Positions 8,507 to 17,808 of a stretch of 64,000 nucleotides of DNA are shown here, piece after piece. Positions within the stretch are counted from its first letter, which is position 1; each line of letters begins with the position of its first letter. Both the position numbers and the translations under genes were made by a program. Below the pieces are notes generated by a model that had not been told where the DNA came from, searched no databases, and saw only the letters and a program-made list of their open reading frames with translations. The stretch is taken from positions 62,001 through 126,000 of the forward strand of contig NZ_LLWH01000165.1 in the NCBI RefSeq assembly GCF_001411475.1. Direction: 5' to 3'. This stretch comes from Pseudomonas endophytica. Lineage in GTDB: Bacteria > Pseudomonadota > Gammaproteobacteria > Pseudomonadales > Pseudomonadaceae.

Positions 8507-11500
8507 ATGTCTCCCACAATCAATCAGCAACTCAATGAAAAACTGCGAGATGCTCAACTTGCCTTCTATCTCACCCATGCCGTCCCCGAAGATCCAGTGT
8601 TGCAGAGCCTTGGGCAAGTACAGGTACTCAAAACGGCTGACGATCTCTATAGCTATTGGCTAATGGATGTTCAAGTTAGTCAGGCGGTCCCGACCACTCA
8701 CGTGGCTTGCGCGATTTCCAGTGTGCAGCAATATATAAATGGCATCTCATTAGGGCTTGAGCCAGGCTATGAAACCGAAGGAATGTCTCACGCTCAACTG
8801 GCAACCTGGCACGACAGGTTAGGTACCTACTCACTCTGGCATGCAAACCAGCAACTGCGGTACTTTCCATCCTCATTTTTAAATCCAGAACTACGTATCA
8901 ACAAGACCGAAAATTTTCAAAAAATTGAAAACGATATTAATCAGTGCCGCATTAAATCAAACACTATTTTGTCCGCCGTACAGAATTATCTGAGCCGCTT
9001 CGAAGACATCGCCAACCTGACCACGCTCAATGGCTACATTGATGGCAACATCAATGAAATGGCCGAGAGTACCTATTACTTTGTGGGGAAATCCAGGGCC
9101 GAAAACACCTACTACTGGCGCTCGCTCGATATGGCCAAACGGGCTTTACGTCTGCCGCAAGAAGGTCAAAAAGCTTCGAAACAGGATACGCCCTTAGCGT
9201 CTGCATGGTCTGACTGGGAGAAAATTCCACTGCCCGCTTCGCAGATCATCCCGGACCGAAGTGTGCGCCCGGTGAGCTTCAACAATCGGGTGTTTATTAT
9301 TTGGGCTCAAGTCATAAGACCCACCCCTTCGTTCACGACTAGTACTCAGTACTTCTCCGCTGAAAAAACAGATAACGGCCTTGAAAACAAAGCGCGTTTA
9401 GAACTCGAACGTAAGAGTAAATACTCCAAAATTAGCCTCCATTACATCTATAAAAAATACGATGGCAGCTGGAGCATGCCATGCGTTTGCAGCGATGATT
9501 ACTGCGCCTTGGCGATGGGGGCCGAAGAAATCATTGACGCCACAACGACCATTGCCACGCTAGACTCAACGACTCAGCCTGAGTCACTGTTCCTGGGTTT
9601 AAGTATCAAAAAAAAATTGCCGACTGCAACCAGCACCGTTACTGATATTAAAAGAGATTTTTATCAAGCCGTTAGGCTCGATCTGCAATTTAGTATTGAG
9701 CGTCTGTATTCAGTTGGAACAGTTGAAGACTTCTTTCCTTGGCCACATCAACGTGAGGTTGCCAAACGCTATTTTTCAATTTTTGGCAATCACAACCATT
9801 CGAATTTGAATTTTCATGCTCCCGCCAGTCAGACCGCGGAAGTCACAGACTTTATAAACACGTCACCTCACACCGCACTGAGTTACTGGAACCATGAAAA
9901 CAAACAAAACCATATCAAAGACTTCACCAACACTGGCGACTTAACGTTTAACACTACCACGTGCGCACTGGAATTAAAGTCTACCCTGACGGCCGACTTC
10001 CCTAGACATCAAACCCTTTCATTTAGAGCCAGTGACCCAAACTTTGGGCTTCATATAAAGCTAATAGTCATCTTTAGCACCGATCATCCGAAATATATCA
10101 ACTTGGCCCAAGGGTCCTTCGTCGAACTCAGAATAGTGCCCATTACTAATTTGTCGTTGCGCAGTTTGACTTTTACTGATTCAACAACCAACCTGACGCT
10201 GTCCGATTTTATCAAACCCGCTGACGGTACCCATGCACTCAATTTACCGATGGACTGTCAAGCTAACCTTGCAACAGTCTCTTTAGAGAAATGCCAGATC
10301 GACCTCACTGTATTCACTCATCTGTTCAACGCTCACAACACGGCGTACTCGATTAATATCGGAGTTGAATCAGGTGCGGCCCCAAACTCGTTTACTTTCG
10401 AAAATGCAGAAACTAACGCTTTGGAGCGTGCGTACAAGCACATCGTCCTCATACCTCTAGACAGAGAAACTCCAAACCCGCGAAATATTTACCGTGCTAA
10501 TACACTGATTCTTGGTGAATCCGGTGATTCGCGCCGCTACCTGCCAAACACCTCGTCTGAGCTGAAAGCGGAACAGTCAATCACAGCTCAAATTTATTTA
10601 GACCCCTTATCGCTTCGACCGTACGGAGAGTCGAAATCTCCATTGCCCACGTCTTCTGCTCAGGCACAACTCACCTTTATGCACGGCGTGGTCATTCTTG
10701 AAATTGATTTGAGTGATTCGCAGTCCTACTTACGGGGTTATGCACTCAAGGCGCTAACCGTCACATTGGATAAAAATGCTAAAACTATTGTTCCAATAGC
10801 GCCAAGACTCAAACGCATTGCGTCAAAGGTCCATGGCGCGATCGAGTACATTGATTTTAGCGGATCAATGATTGAATACAGTGATTCTCCAGATCAACTG
10901 AAGGCTCGCGCACCTATTCGTATGAACACCTGCTTTGCTGCAACATTGACAAAAGCGGCCAGCGTCAGCCTCGACGCGGTGTTCACATTAACGTCTGAAG
11001 CATGGTTAGAACCTTCTCTGACGGAAGAGGGTCCTGATGAACCACTGGATTTCCACGGTGCGCATGGCAAGTACTATTGGGAACTGTTTCTGTATCTTCC
11101 TTGGCTGGTCGCCTATCGCTTGAACTTGGAGCAGCGCTATGCAGAGGCCCAGACATGGCTGCATTACCTGTTCGAACCGGGAGGTAAAACTAACGCTGAT
11201 GGTGAAGGCTCCGATTACTGGAAACTTAAAGCGCTCTCAGCCCCCGTCAGAGAACTGAGTTATGTCCTTGATAGCCCTTACGATCCGAACCAAATAGCCT
11301 TAAGCGCCCCTATTCATTTTCGTCAGGCCTTATACCAGTTGTATCTGGATATTCTGATCAACCAAGGCGATGCCGCTTACCGGCAACTAACCCCCGATAG
11401 CCTAACCGAAGCCAAGCTCTGGTATGTGCGTGTCAAAAGACTGCTCGGAGTAAGGCCAACCCTCACAACGATTGATCCGTGGGCTGCGATCACCCTTGAA

Positions 11501-13372
11501 AAGCTGAGTGCCACACCGTCCAACGAACTGCGCAATTTAGAGGCACGCCTCAGCCAGAAACAATCAGCACTGGCAATTCTGAGTCGCTTTCCCACCAGCG
11601 ACAATCTGGCTGCACTCACCACTGACACACCCTATTTACGGCGACCTTTAAACCCTGGCCTGATGACACGCTGGGACAAAGTTGATAGTCGGTTGCACAA
11701 TCTACGTCACCATCTGGACCTGTCAGGCAAGCCGCTGCAACTTGCTTCGTATGCCACGCCGCTTTCGCCTCACTTGCTGCTGGCATCGGCCGTTCAAGAC
11801 GGCGGCAAAGGCAACACTGCGGCCTTAAGTACGCAACAAGCTATGGCCGGGCATTACCGGTTCCAGGTGATGCACGCCCAAGCAATGATCGCTGTCGATA
11901 ACTTGATCCAATTCGGTAATACCCTGCTGTCGTTGCTCGAGCGTAAAGAGCAAACAGAACACGTGTCCCTGCAACAGGCCCATGCATGGGACCTAAGCAC
12001 CCTTGCGGTAGGGCAACAGACTCAAATGCTGCTCGTCGATGACAATAACCAGACTGCCTTACGCGCCGGACGTCGAATGGTGGAAGGCCGAGTCAAGTAC
12101 TTCGAAAAACAGCTTCAGGAAGGTATCAACCCAGGTGAAAGCCGAGCCACGCAGGAGCATCAGGAGAGTGCGGCCTTAGAAAACGGCGCCTATGCGGCGC
12201 AAGCTGCTGCCGGGCTGATCATGATGGCCCCTAATATTTTCGGCACCTCCAACGGCGGGATGCGATTGGAAGGTGTCATGCATGCAGTGCAGGCGACTAT
12301 CCAAGGTGCCGCCCACATCAAACGCTCCAGTGCGTTTCACCTTGACCGTACCGAGCAATTCAATCGCCGTAACCAGGAATGGTCGTTCGCTTTAGAGCAA
12401 GCCAAACTGGAACTCAGCCAAATTGATGTGCAGCTTAAAACCTATGCGGAACAAAATAGAGTCACGCGTTTGCAACTCGTACAGACTCAAACAGCGTTAG
12501 CCCAAGCCAAAGCGACCTACGAAATACTGAGCAAACGCTTTTGCAACGCTCAACTCTATCAATGGCTCAATGGCCAGTTTTCTACCTTCTACTTTCAAGC
12601 GTATGACATGACTCATTCGCTGTGTTTAGCGGCTCAAGCCTGCTGGCAGTACGAGCGAGCTGAATGGGACATAACATTCATTCAAAACACCCTGTGGAAC
12701 TATCAGTACAGGGGGTTGGCTGCAGGTGAAGCACTCAAACTCAATCTGCTACAAATGAATGCTGCATACCTGAAAAACAATTCGCGGGCACTGGAGATCA
12801 GCAAGACTGTTTCACTGCGAGGGCTATACGACAAAGAGCAAAAAACTAAGGAGACCTTGCGAGCCCAAAATTCGCAGAGCACCGATGCACCTAAGGAAGC
12901 GACGAAGAATAAGGAGTGGACCAAACTACAGAGTCAGCTCAAAACCGAAGGCACAGTTGATTTCGAACTCACTAAGGCACTGTTTGATGCCGATTACCCG
13001 GGACATTACCAACGGCGGATTAAAAGTATCAGTGTGTCACTACCGGCAACATTGGGGCCGTATGAGGACATTAGGGCGACGCTGACCCAGACTTACAACA
13101 TGATTCAATTCTCCGAGAAGTCTGAGGACAAGATTGAGAACTTACACGTCAATGAGCAAATTGCGCTGTCGACCGGGCTCAATGACAACGGCCTGTTCAC
13201 CCTCAACTTCGATAACGATGAGCGTTATTTACCTTTCGAGTACACCGGGGTCGTGTCTCGCTGGCAACTGGCATTCCCAAATCATGCAGATCAGACCAGC
13301 CTGCTGGACTCTCTGACTGACATCATTGTGCACGTGCGCTACACCGCTAAACGCGCAGGAGGTAGTGCATGA
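8507..13372 (+). CDS. tcaB: ABC toxin A component, C-terminal half (TcaB-like)
   Basis: A 1621-residue protein corresponding to the second half of a Tc A subunit. Recognisable parts in order are a neuraminidase-like/ABC toxin N region (YYWRSLDMAKRALRLP near 202, then PVSFNNRVFIIWAQV), variable beta-rich receptor-binding-type segments (about 260-800), a helical pore and coiled-coil region (about 1180-1470), and a C-terminal TcB-binding domain (about 1500-1615, SISVSLPATLGPYEDIRATL). Together with TcaA it should form the injection channel that binds the target cell. The start at 8507 has AAGGA 6 bases upstream; the ATG at 8501 would be too close. The stop overlaps the tcaC start (ATGA). The stretch coding for about residues 125-800 is visibly more AT-rich than the rest of the operon. 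Confidence 0.88.
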   Translation: MSPTINQQLNEKLRDAQLAFYLTHAVPEDPVLQSLGQVQVLKTADDLYSYWLMDVQVSQAVPTTHVACAISSVQQYINGISLGLEPGYETEGMSHAQLATWHDRLGTYSLWHANQQLRYFPSSFLNPELRINKTENFQKIENDINQCRIKSNTILSAVQNYLSRFEDIANLTTLNGYIDGNINEMAESTYYFVGKSRAENTYYWRSLDMAKRALRLPQEGQKASKQDTPLASAWSDWEKIPLPASQIIPDRSVRPVSFNNRVFIIWAQVIRPTPSFTTSTQYFSAEKTDNGLENKARLELERKSKYSKISLHYIYKKYDGSWSMPCVCSDDYCALAMGAEEIIDATTTIATLDSTTQPESLFLGLSIKKKLPTATSTVTDIKRDFYQAVRLDLQFSIERLYSVGTVEDFFPWPHQREVAKRYFSIFGNHNHSNLNFHAPASQTAEVTDFINTSPHTALSYWNHENKQNHIKDFTNTGDLTFNTTTCALELKSTLTADFPRHQTLSFRASDPNFGLHIKLIVIFSTDHPKYINLAQGSFVELRIVPITNLSLRSLTFTDSTTNLTLSDFIKPADGTHALNLPMDCQANLATVSLEKCQIDLTVFTHLFNAHNTAYSINIGVESGAAPNSFTFENAETNALERAYKHIVLIPLDRETPNPRNIYRANTLILGESGDSRRYLPNTSSELKAEQSITAQIYLDPLSLRPYGESKSPLPTSSAQAQLTFMHGVVILEIDLSDSQSYLRGYALKALTVTLDKNAKTIVPIAPRLKRIASKVHGAIEYIDFSGSMIEYSDSPDQLKARAPIRMNTCFAATLTKAASVSLDAVFTLTSEAWLEPSLTEEGPDEPLDFHGAHGKYYWELFLYLPWLVAYRLNLEQRYAEAQTWLHYLFEPGGKTNADGEGSDYWKLKALSAPVRELSYVLDSPYDPNQIALSAPIHFRQALYQLYLDILINQGDAAYRQLTPDSLTEAKLWYVRVKRLLGVRPTLTTIDPWAAITLEKLSATPSNELRNLEARLSQKQSALAILSRFPTSDNLAALTTDTPYLRRPLNPGLMTRWDKVDSRLHNLRHHLDLSGKPLQLASYATPLSPHLLLASAVQDGGKGNTAALSTQQAMAGHYRFQVMHAQAMIAVDNLIQFGNTLLSLLERKEQTEHVSLQQAHAWDLSTLAVGQQTQMLLVDDNNQTALRAGRRMVEGRVKYFEKQLQEGINPGESRATQEHQESAALENGAYAAQAAAGLIMMAPNIFGTSNGGMRLEGVMHAVQATIQGAAHIKRSSAFHLDRTEQFNRRNQEWSFALEQAKLELSQIDVQLKTYAEQNRVTRLQLVQTQTALAQAKATYEILSKRFCNAQLYQWLNGQFSTFYFQAYDMTHSLCLAAQACWQYERAEWDITFIQNTLWNYQYRGLAAGEALKLNLLQMNAAYLKNNSRALEISKTVSLRGLYDKEQKTKETLRAQNSQSTDAPKEATKNKEWTKLQSQLKTEGTVDFELTKALFDADYPGHYQRRIKSISVSLPATLGPYEDIRATLTQTYNMIQFSEKSEDKIENLHVNEQIALSTGLNDNGLFTLNFDNDERYLPFEYTGVVSRWQLAFPNHADQTSLLDSLTDIIVHVRYTAKRAGGSA

Positions 13373-16300
13373 CCACTCCAGCAAACCAGACCCAAGTGCA
13401 GACACCGTCTCTGCCCAAGGGTGGCGGCGCCATTCAGAGTATTGGTACCGGTTGGGGCGCCGTTGGCATGACCGGGCAGGCGTCCTTCGACCTTGCGCTA
13501 CCGCTGTCTCCCGGTCGCGCTTACGCTCCGTCATTGAGCCTTAGTTACCGCAGCTCGCTGGGCAATGGCCCGTTCGGTATGGGATGGGGGTGTTCTGCAG
13601 GCGCAATCGTACGCAATACTCTTAAAGGCGTACCGTCATATACCGAACAGGATGGGTTTATCAGCGCCAGCGGTGAAGAAATGTTCGCCGAGCAAACTGG
13701 CCAAGGCGTTACCACCACTACGGTGACTCAGTACAACGGTTTAACGCTTAATAAGCCGCATACCGTGGTGCGCTATTTTCCGCGCATTGAAAGCACCTTT
13801 GACCGTATCGAACATTGGTCTTCGAGTGAGGACACAGCGGGTTTTTGGCTGGTACAGAGCGCAGACGGCAGTGTCCACTTGTTTGGCAAAACCTTAGCCG
13901 CACGCTGCTCAGATCCCGCTGCTCCAGAGCATGTCGCACAGTGGCTGCTTCAAGAAAGCCTGAGCCCTCACGGCGAGCATATTTACTATCACTACAAAAA
14001 CGAGACGCTCACTTCAGACCCGAGCCCCCTGCGGGACTTTCGCGCCCAGCGCTATCTAGCTCGCGTGTGCTACGGCAACCTCAAGCCGCTAGAGCATCTA
14101 ATGCTGTGGAACGTTGAGGCTGCGGCCGATAAGCAATGGCACTTTGAGTTGGTGCTGGACTATGGAGAACGAGCAACTGCACTGACTGAAAAACCTACTT
14201 ACCTAGAGTCCAAACCTTGGCTGACGCGCGAGGATCCGTTTTTCAGTTATACCTACGGCTTTGAAATTGGCAGCCAACGTTTGTGCCAGCAGATGCTGAT
14301 GTTTCACTACTTCCCTGAAGAGCCGGACATGGGGCCAGACCCGGTACTGGTCCGGCGTTTGTTGTTGCAGTACCACTGCACCGAAACCGGTGGCAACTTG
14401 CTACAACGCGTCTGTAATCAAGCGTATGACGCTACCAATACCGCCGCAGACTGGCCGCCGTTGGAACTCACCTACAGCCCTTTTGCTCTGGTGATAGCAC
14501 CTCAAAAATTTCAGCCGTTCGACGCATTAAAGGTGCCTGCCAGCGAGCGAGGTTACCAGTTGGTGGATCTGTACAGCGACGGTTTGCCGGGCGTGCTGAG
14601 TCGCACCGATAAAAACTGGTACTACCGCGAACCGCTTAGAGCCGAGCCTTCTCTCACCCCTGACACGGTGAGTTACGGGCCGGCTCAAGCACTGGCCAGA
14701 ATCCCTATTGCAGACCAGTCCCAACCCACGTTGCAAGCACTTGCCGATTTGAACGGCGATGGACAGTTAGATTGGGTGCTTGCACAGCCTGGCATGAGTG
14801 GCTTTTTTACCCTCAACCGTGATCGGAGCTGGTCTGGCTTTGCGCCCTTCTCAGCCCTGCCCCAAGAGTTTTTCCACCCCGAAGGGCAATTGGCCGACTT
14901 GATGGGCAACGGTATTGAGGACCTTGCCCTGATCGGCAGTCAAAGCGTGCGGTTGTATATCAATCAGGGCAGCGCGGGGTTTACTAGCGGTCAACAGATA
15001 ACCCACGCTCAAGACGATGATGCGCTGCCGCAACCCGGTAACTCGGCAACTGAACTGGTGGCTTTCAGTGATGTGCTGGGCAGCGGGCAACAACACCTGA
15101 TCCGTATCCGTCATGACCGGATAACCTGTTGGCCGAACCTGGGTCGCGGGCGCTTCGGCAGAGGGTTTGTGTTCGCCAACCTACCTTTCGCCTACTCCAC
15201 CTTTAATCCGTCATGCGTCCTACTGGCCGACCTAGACGGTTCTGGCGCGGTAGACCTGCTTTATCTCAAAACCGATGAAGTGCTTATTTTTCTGAACCGT
15301 TTTGGCAATGGCTTGCAATCGTCACCTACCCGCCTGAAGTGGCCGGAAGGCGTGCGTTACGACCGTTTCTCTCAGGCCAGCACTGCAGACCTGCAAGGGC
15401 TTGGCTGTTCCAGCCTGATTTTGACCACGACTCACCCCACGCCGCGACACTGGCGTTATGACTTCGTCAATCAAAAACCCTACCTGTTGATTGGAACCAA
15501 CAACAACATGGGCTCTAACGCGACCCTAAGTTATCGCAGCAGCGCCCAAGAGTGGCTAGACGAAAAGTCAGAGCGGCGAAAGGCTAATAAACCAGCAACG
15601 AGCGGCCTGCCATTCCCTCAACATTTAGTTAACCAGCAGCAACAACTCGATTTAATCAGCGGTAATCGAATGACCCAACAATTCCAGTACCGCGAGGGGT
15701 TTTACGACAACCGCGAGCGTACGTTCCAAGGCTTCGGCTTACTGCTTGAAACGGACACTCATAGCCCTGAGGGTGTGGCCTTAGAAGCCGAACACACTGA
15801 ACCCTTAATGCGTAAAACCTGGTTCCACACGGGTAAACACGTTGATATGCCACGCTCTGACTACAACACTCAAGATAAGAGCGCTAAAGCGCTGGGCGCA
15901 ACATTGCTTAGTCGTTTGAACCCACACGGTCAGCCAGATACGTTAATCAGCACACCAACTGAGGTAACGCGGCGCGAAATGAACAAAGCACTTAGCGGAT
16001 CGCCGCTGCGTGAAGAGATCTACGCCGCCAACGATCCGCAGTCGACAGCGGTTCCTTACTCGGTCAGCCAGCAACGCTATGGCGTGCGCCTACTTGAGCC
16101 TGTGGGATGCATGGTGTTCCCCATCGAGTCGATCGCCTATCGCTACGAGCGTGAGCCGGAAGATCCGGCCTGCAGTCATACGCTCAACTTGCGCGTAGAC
16201 GCTTATGGCGCCTTGGAGCATGGTGTGATCGTCAATTACGCGCGACGAAAGCGCGAAACCGATAGCGCTCCTTATAGCGACCCGCATCAGCAGAGATGGT

Positions 16301-17727
16301 GGCGCGATACCCACGATCCAGCTCAGCAAGCCTTTTACCTGACAGAAACCCGAGCCCAAGCCATTCACCTCGACGCGCCGCAACGCTGGCGCTTGGGTCT
16401 GCCTTATCGTCAGCGCAGCAATGCACTGGTGCTGAATAAAGGTACAGGTCCACACACACTTGAACCTGAGCGGATCAGCTACGAACACTTCACCGAACAG
16501 TCAGCCGACAGCTCTTTAGGCGCCAATGCCGAAAGGGTATTGGCAGGCGCATCTGTACAGTATTACTGCCTTGCGCAGAGTGCCGATGCGCTACCTGCAG
16601 GTCAGGCCAGCATTCAGGCACTGGCCCATCACAGTGAAATTGCAGAGCTGGATGAAGACGCGCTATCAGCCTATGACGACGTGCCTACCATGCCGGGGTC
16701 AGAGCCTTTTGACCTCGTCGCAGAGCTAACCAAGGCCCATTACCACCCCATGACCTTGTTTCTACCAGACCCAGCTCCGGATTTGGCAGAGCAACCGATC
16801 AAACAGACACTTTGGGCACTCAAGCAGAACTTTGCGACTTATACCGATGTAGGGCATTTTTACCGTGCCAATCACTTTCGAGCCTCCCAGGACCACGGTG
16901 TCACCACAGTGGAGTATGACCGCTATGACTTTCAGACACTTTCGGTCAGAACAGTAGATGGCTGCACCACCCAGGCAACCTACGACTATCGTTGTCTGTT
17001 GCCAGTACAGATCACGGACCCTCAAGGCAACGTTCAGCAAGCGCGTTATAACGCGTTTGGCCAATTGTTGGTGACCAGCATCTTCGGCCATGAAGACGGT
17101 AAGTCGGTAGGGTTTGAGCCGCTGAGTAACTACATTCGGCCAAAGGATGAGAGCCCGCAGACCGCCATTGCTGCTCCGCAGGCGGCATTACAAAAAGCGG
17201 CCAGTGCCTGCTTCTATCACCCTTTCAGTTGGATGCAACATCGTGAACCCGTCCATGTCGCGGTCTTACAGGCAGACCGCTACCCTTCCAGTGCGGACAG
17301 TGCCGATCTGATCATTCGCATCAGCCTGGCGTGCAGCGATGGGTTCGGGCGAGTCCTGCAAAATAAGCAATTGACCGTGCCTGGGGTTGCTTATCAAGTC
17401 GATAGCCAAGGCGCCTTAACACTGGACAGCGACAGCAAACCCGTGAGCCGGCACAGCGATCAGCGTTGGCGGGTAAGCGGTCGGGTCGAATACAACAACA
17501 AAGGGTTGGCGATTCGTCAGTATCGACCCTACTTTGCCGACCAGTACCGTTACCTTAACGACGCGTCACTGCGAGCCAGTGGCTACAGCGATCAATTGTT
17601 CTACGACGCACTGGGCCGCGTAACCAAGACCGTGAATGCCAGCGGCGATTTCAGCCGCCAGACTTATTGCACTTGGTATACCATCAGCGAAGACGAAAAC
17701 GATACATACGAACCTGAATTAAATTAA
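13369..17727 (+). CDS. tcaC: ABC toxin B component (TcB/TcaC, SpvB-type)
   Basis: A 1452-residue cocoon subunit. It opens with the SpvB domain (LPKGGGAIQSIGTGWGAVG, then PSLSLSYRSSLGNGPFGMGW). FG-GAP/VCBS-type propeller repeats follow (LADLNGDGQLDWVLAQPG near 457, ADLMGNGIEDLALIGS near 508, LADLDGSGAVDLLYLKTDE near 618), then the TcdB middle domains. It ends with an RHS-like strand region (QLFYDALGRVTKTVNASG near 1407). In known Tc complexes, B and C form a closed shell that holds the cleaved toxic tail of C, and the B propeller gates it onto the A channel. The gene starts by a 4-base overlap with tcaB behind AGGAGG. B and C are separate genes here, as in Photorhabdus, not fused. Confidence 0.92.
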   Translation: MTTPANQTQVQTPSLPKGGGAIQSIGTGWGAVGMTGQASFDLALPLSPGRAYAPSLSLSYRSSLGNGPFGMGWGCSAGAIVRNTLKGVPSYTEQDGFISASGEEMFAEQTGQGVTTTTVTQYNGLTLNKPHTVVRYFPRIESTFDRIEHWSSSEDTAGFWLVQSADGSVHLFGKTLAARCSDPAAPEHVAQWLLQESLSPHGEHIYYHYKNETLTSDPSPLRDFRAQRYLARVCYGNLKPLEHLMLWNVEAAADKQWHFELVLDYGERATALTEKPTYLESKPWLTREDPFFSYTYGFEIGSQRLCQQMLMFHYFPEEPDMGPDPVLVRRLLLQYHCTETGGNLLQRVCNQAYDATNTAADWPPLELTYSPFALVIAPQKFQPFDALKVPASERGYQLVDLYSDGLPGVLSRTDKNWYYREPLRAEPSLTPDTVSYGPAQALARIPIADQSQPTLQALADLNGDGQLDWVLAQPGMSGFFTLNRDRSWSGFAPFSALPQEFFHPEGQLADLMGNGIEDLALIGSQSVRLYINQGSAGFTSGQQITHAQDDDALPQPGNSATELVAFSDVLGSGQQHLIRIRHDRITCWPNLGRGRFGRGFVFANLPFAYSTFNPSCVLLADLDGSGAVDLLYLKTDEVLIFLNRFGNGLQSSPTRLKWPEGVRYDRFSQASTADLQGLGCSSLILTTTHPTPRHWRYDFVNQKPYLLIGTNNNMGSNATLSYRSSAQEWLDEKSERRKANKPATSGLPFPQHLVNQQQQLDLISGNRMTQQFQYREGFYDNRERTFQGFGLLLETDTHSPEGVALEAEHTEPLMRKTWFHTGKHVDMPRSDYNTQDKSAKALGATLLSRLNPHGQPDTLISTPTEVTRREMNKALSGSPLREEIYAANDPQSTAVPYSVSQQRYGVRLLEPVGCMVFPIESIAYRYEREPEDPACSHTLNLRVDAYGALEHGVIVNYARRKRETDSAPYSDPHQQRWWRDTHDPAQQAFYLTETRAQAIHLDAPQRWRLGLPYRQRSNALVLNKGTGPHTLEPERISYEHFTEQSADSSLGANAERVLAGASVQYYCLAQSADALPAGQASIQALAHHSEIAELDEDALSAYDDVPTMPGSEPFDLVAELTKAHYHPMTLFLPDPAPDLAEQPIKQTLWALKQNFATYTDVGHFYRANHFRASQDHGVTTVEYDRYDFQTLSVRTVDGCTTQATYDYRCLLPVQITDPQGNVQQARYNAFGQLLVTSIFGHEDGKSVGFEPLSNYIRPKDESPQTAIAAPQAALQKAASACFYHPFSWMQHREPVHVAVLQADRYPSSADSADLIIRISLACSDGFGRVLQNKQLTVPGVAYQVDSQGALTLDSDSKPVSRHSDQRWRVSGRVEYNNKGLAIRQYRPYFADQYRYLNDASLRASGYSDQLFYDALGRVTKTVNASGDFSRQTYCTWYTISEDENDTYEPELN

Positions 17728-17751
17728 CCAAAAACCGTTGGATAAAGGTAA

Positions 17752-17785
17752 CTCGCGATCTTTTGATCTTTTAAAAGCTCGCGAG
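17752..17785. terminator. Bidirectional terminator between tcaC and tccC
   Basis: CTCGCGA (17752-17758) pairs with TCGCGAG (17779-17785). The pairing continues inward past one mismatch to TTTT/AAAA. It sits in the 81 bases between two convergent toxin genes, so it can serve both. Confidence 0.6.
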
Positions 17786-17808
17786 ACCACCTTGCACTCG
17801 AGTTGGCT

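Noticed and set aside
8165..8617. 150-codon minus-strand frame across the tcaA-tcaB junction
   Set aside because: It spans two well-supported plus-strand genes and has no family signature.
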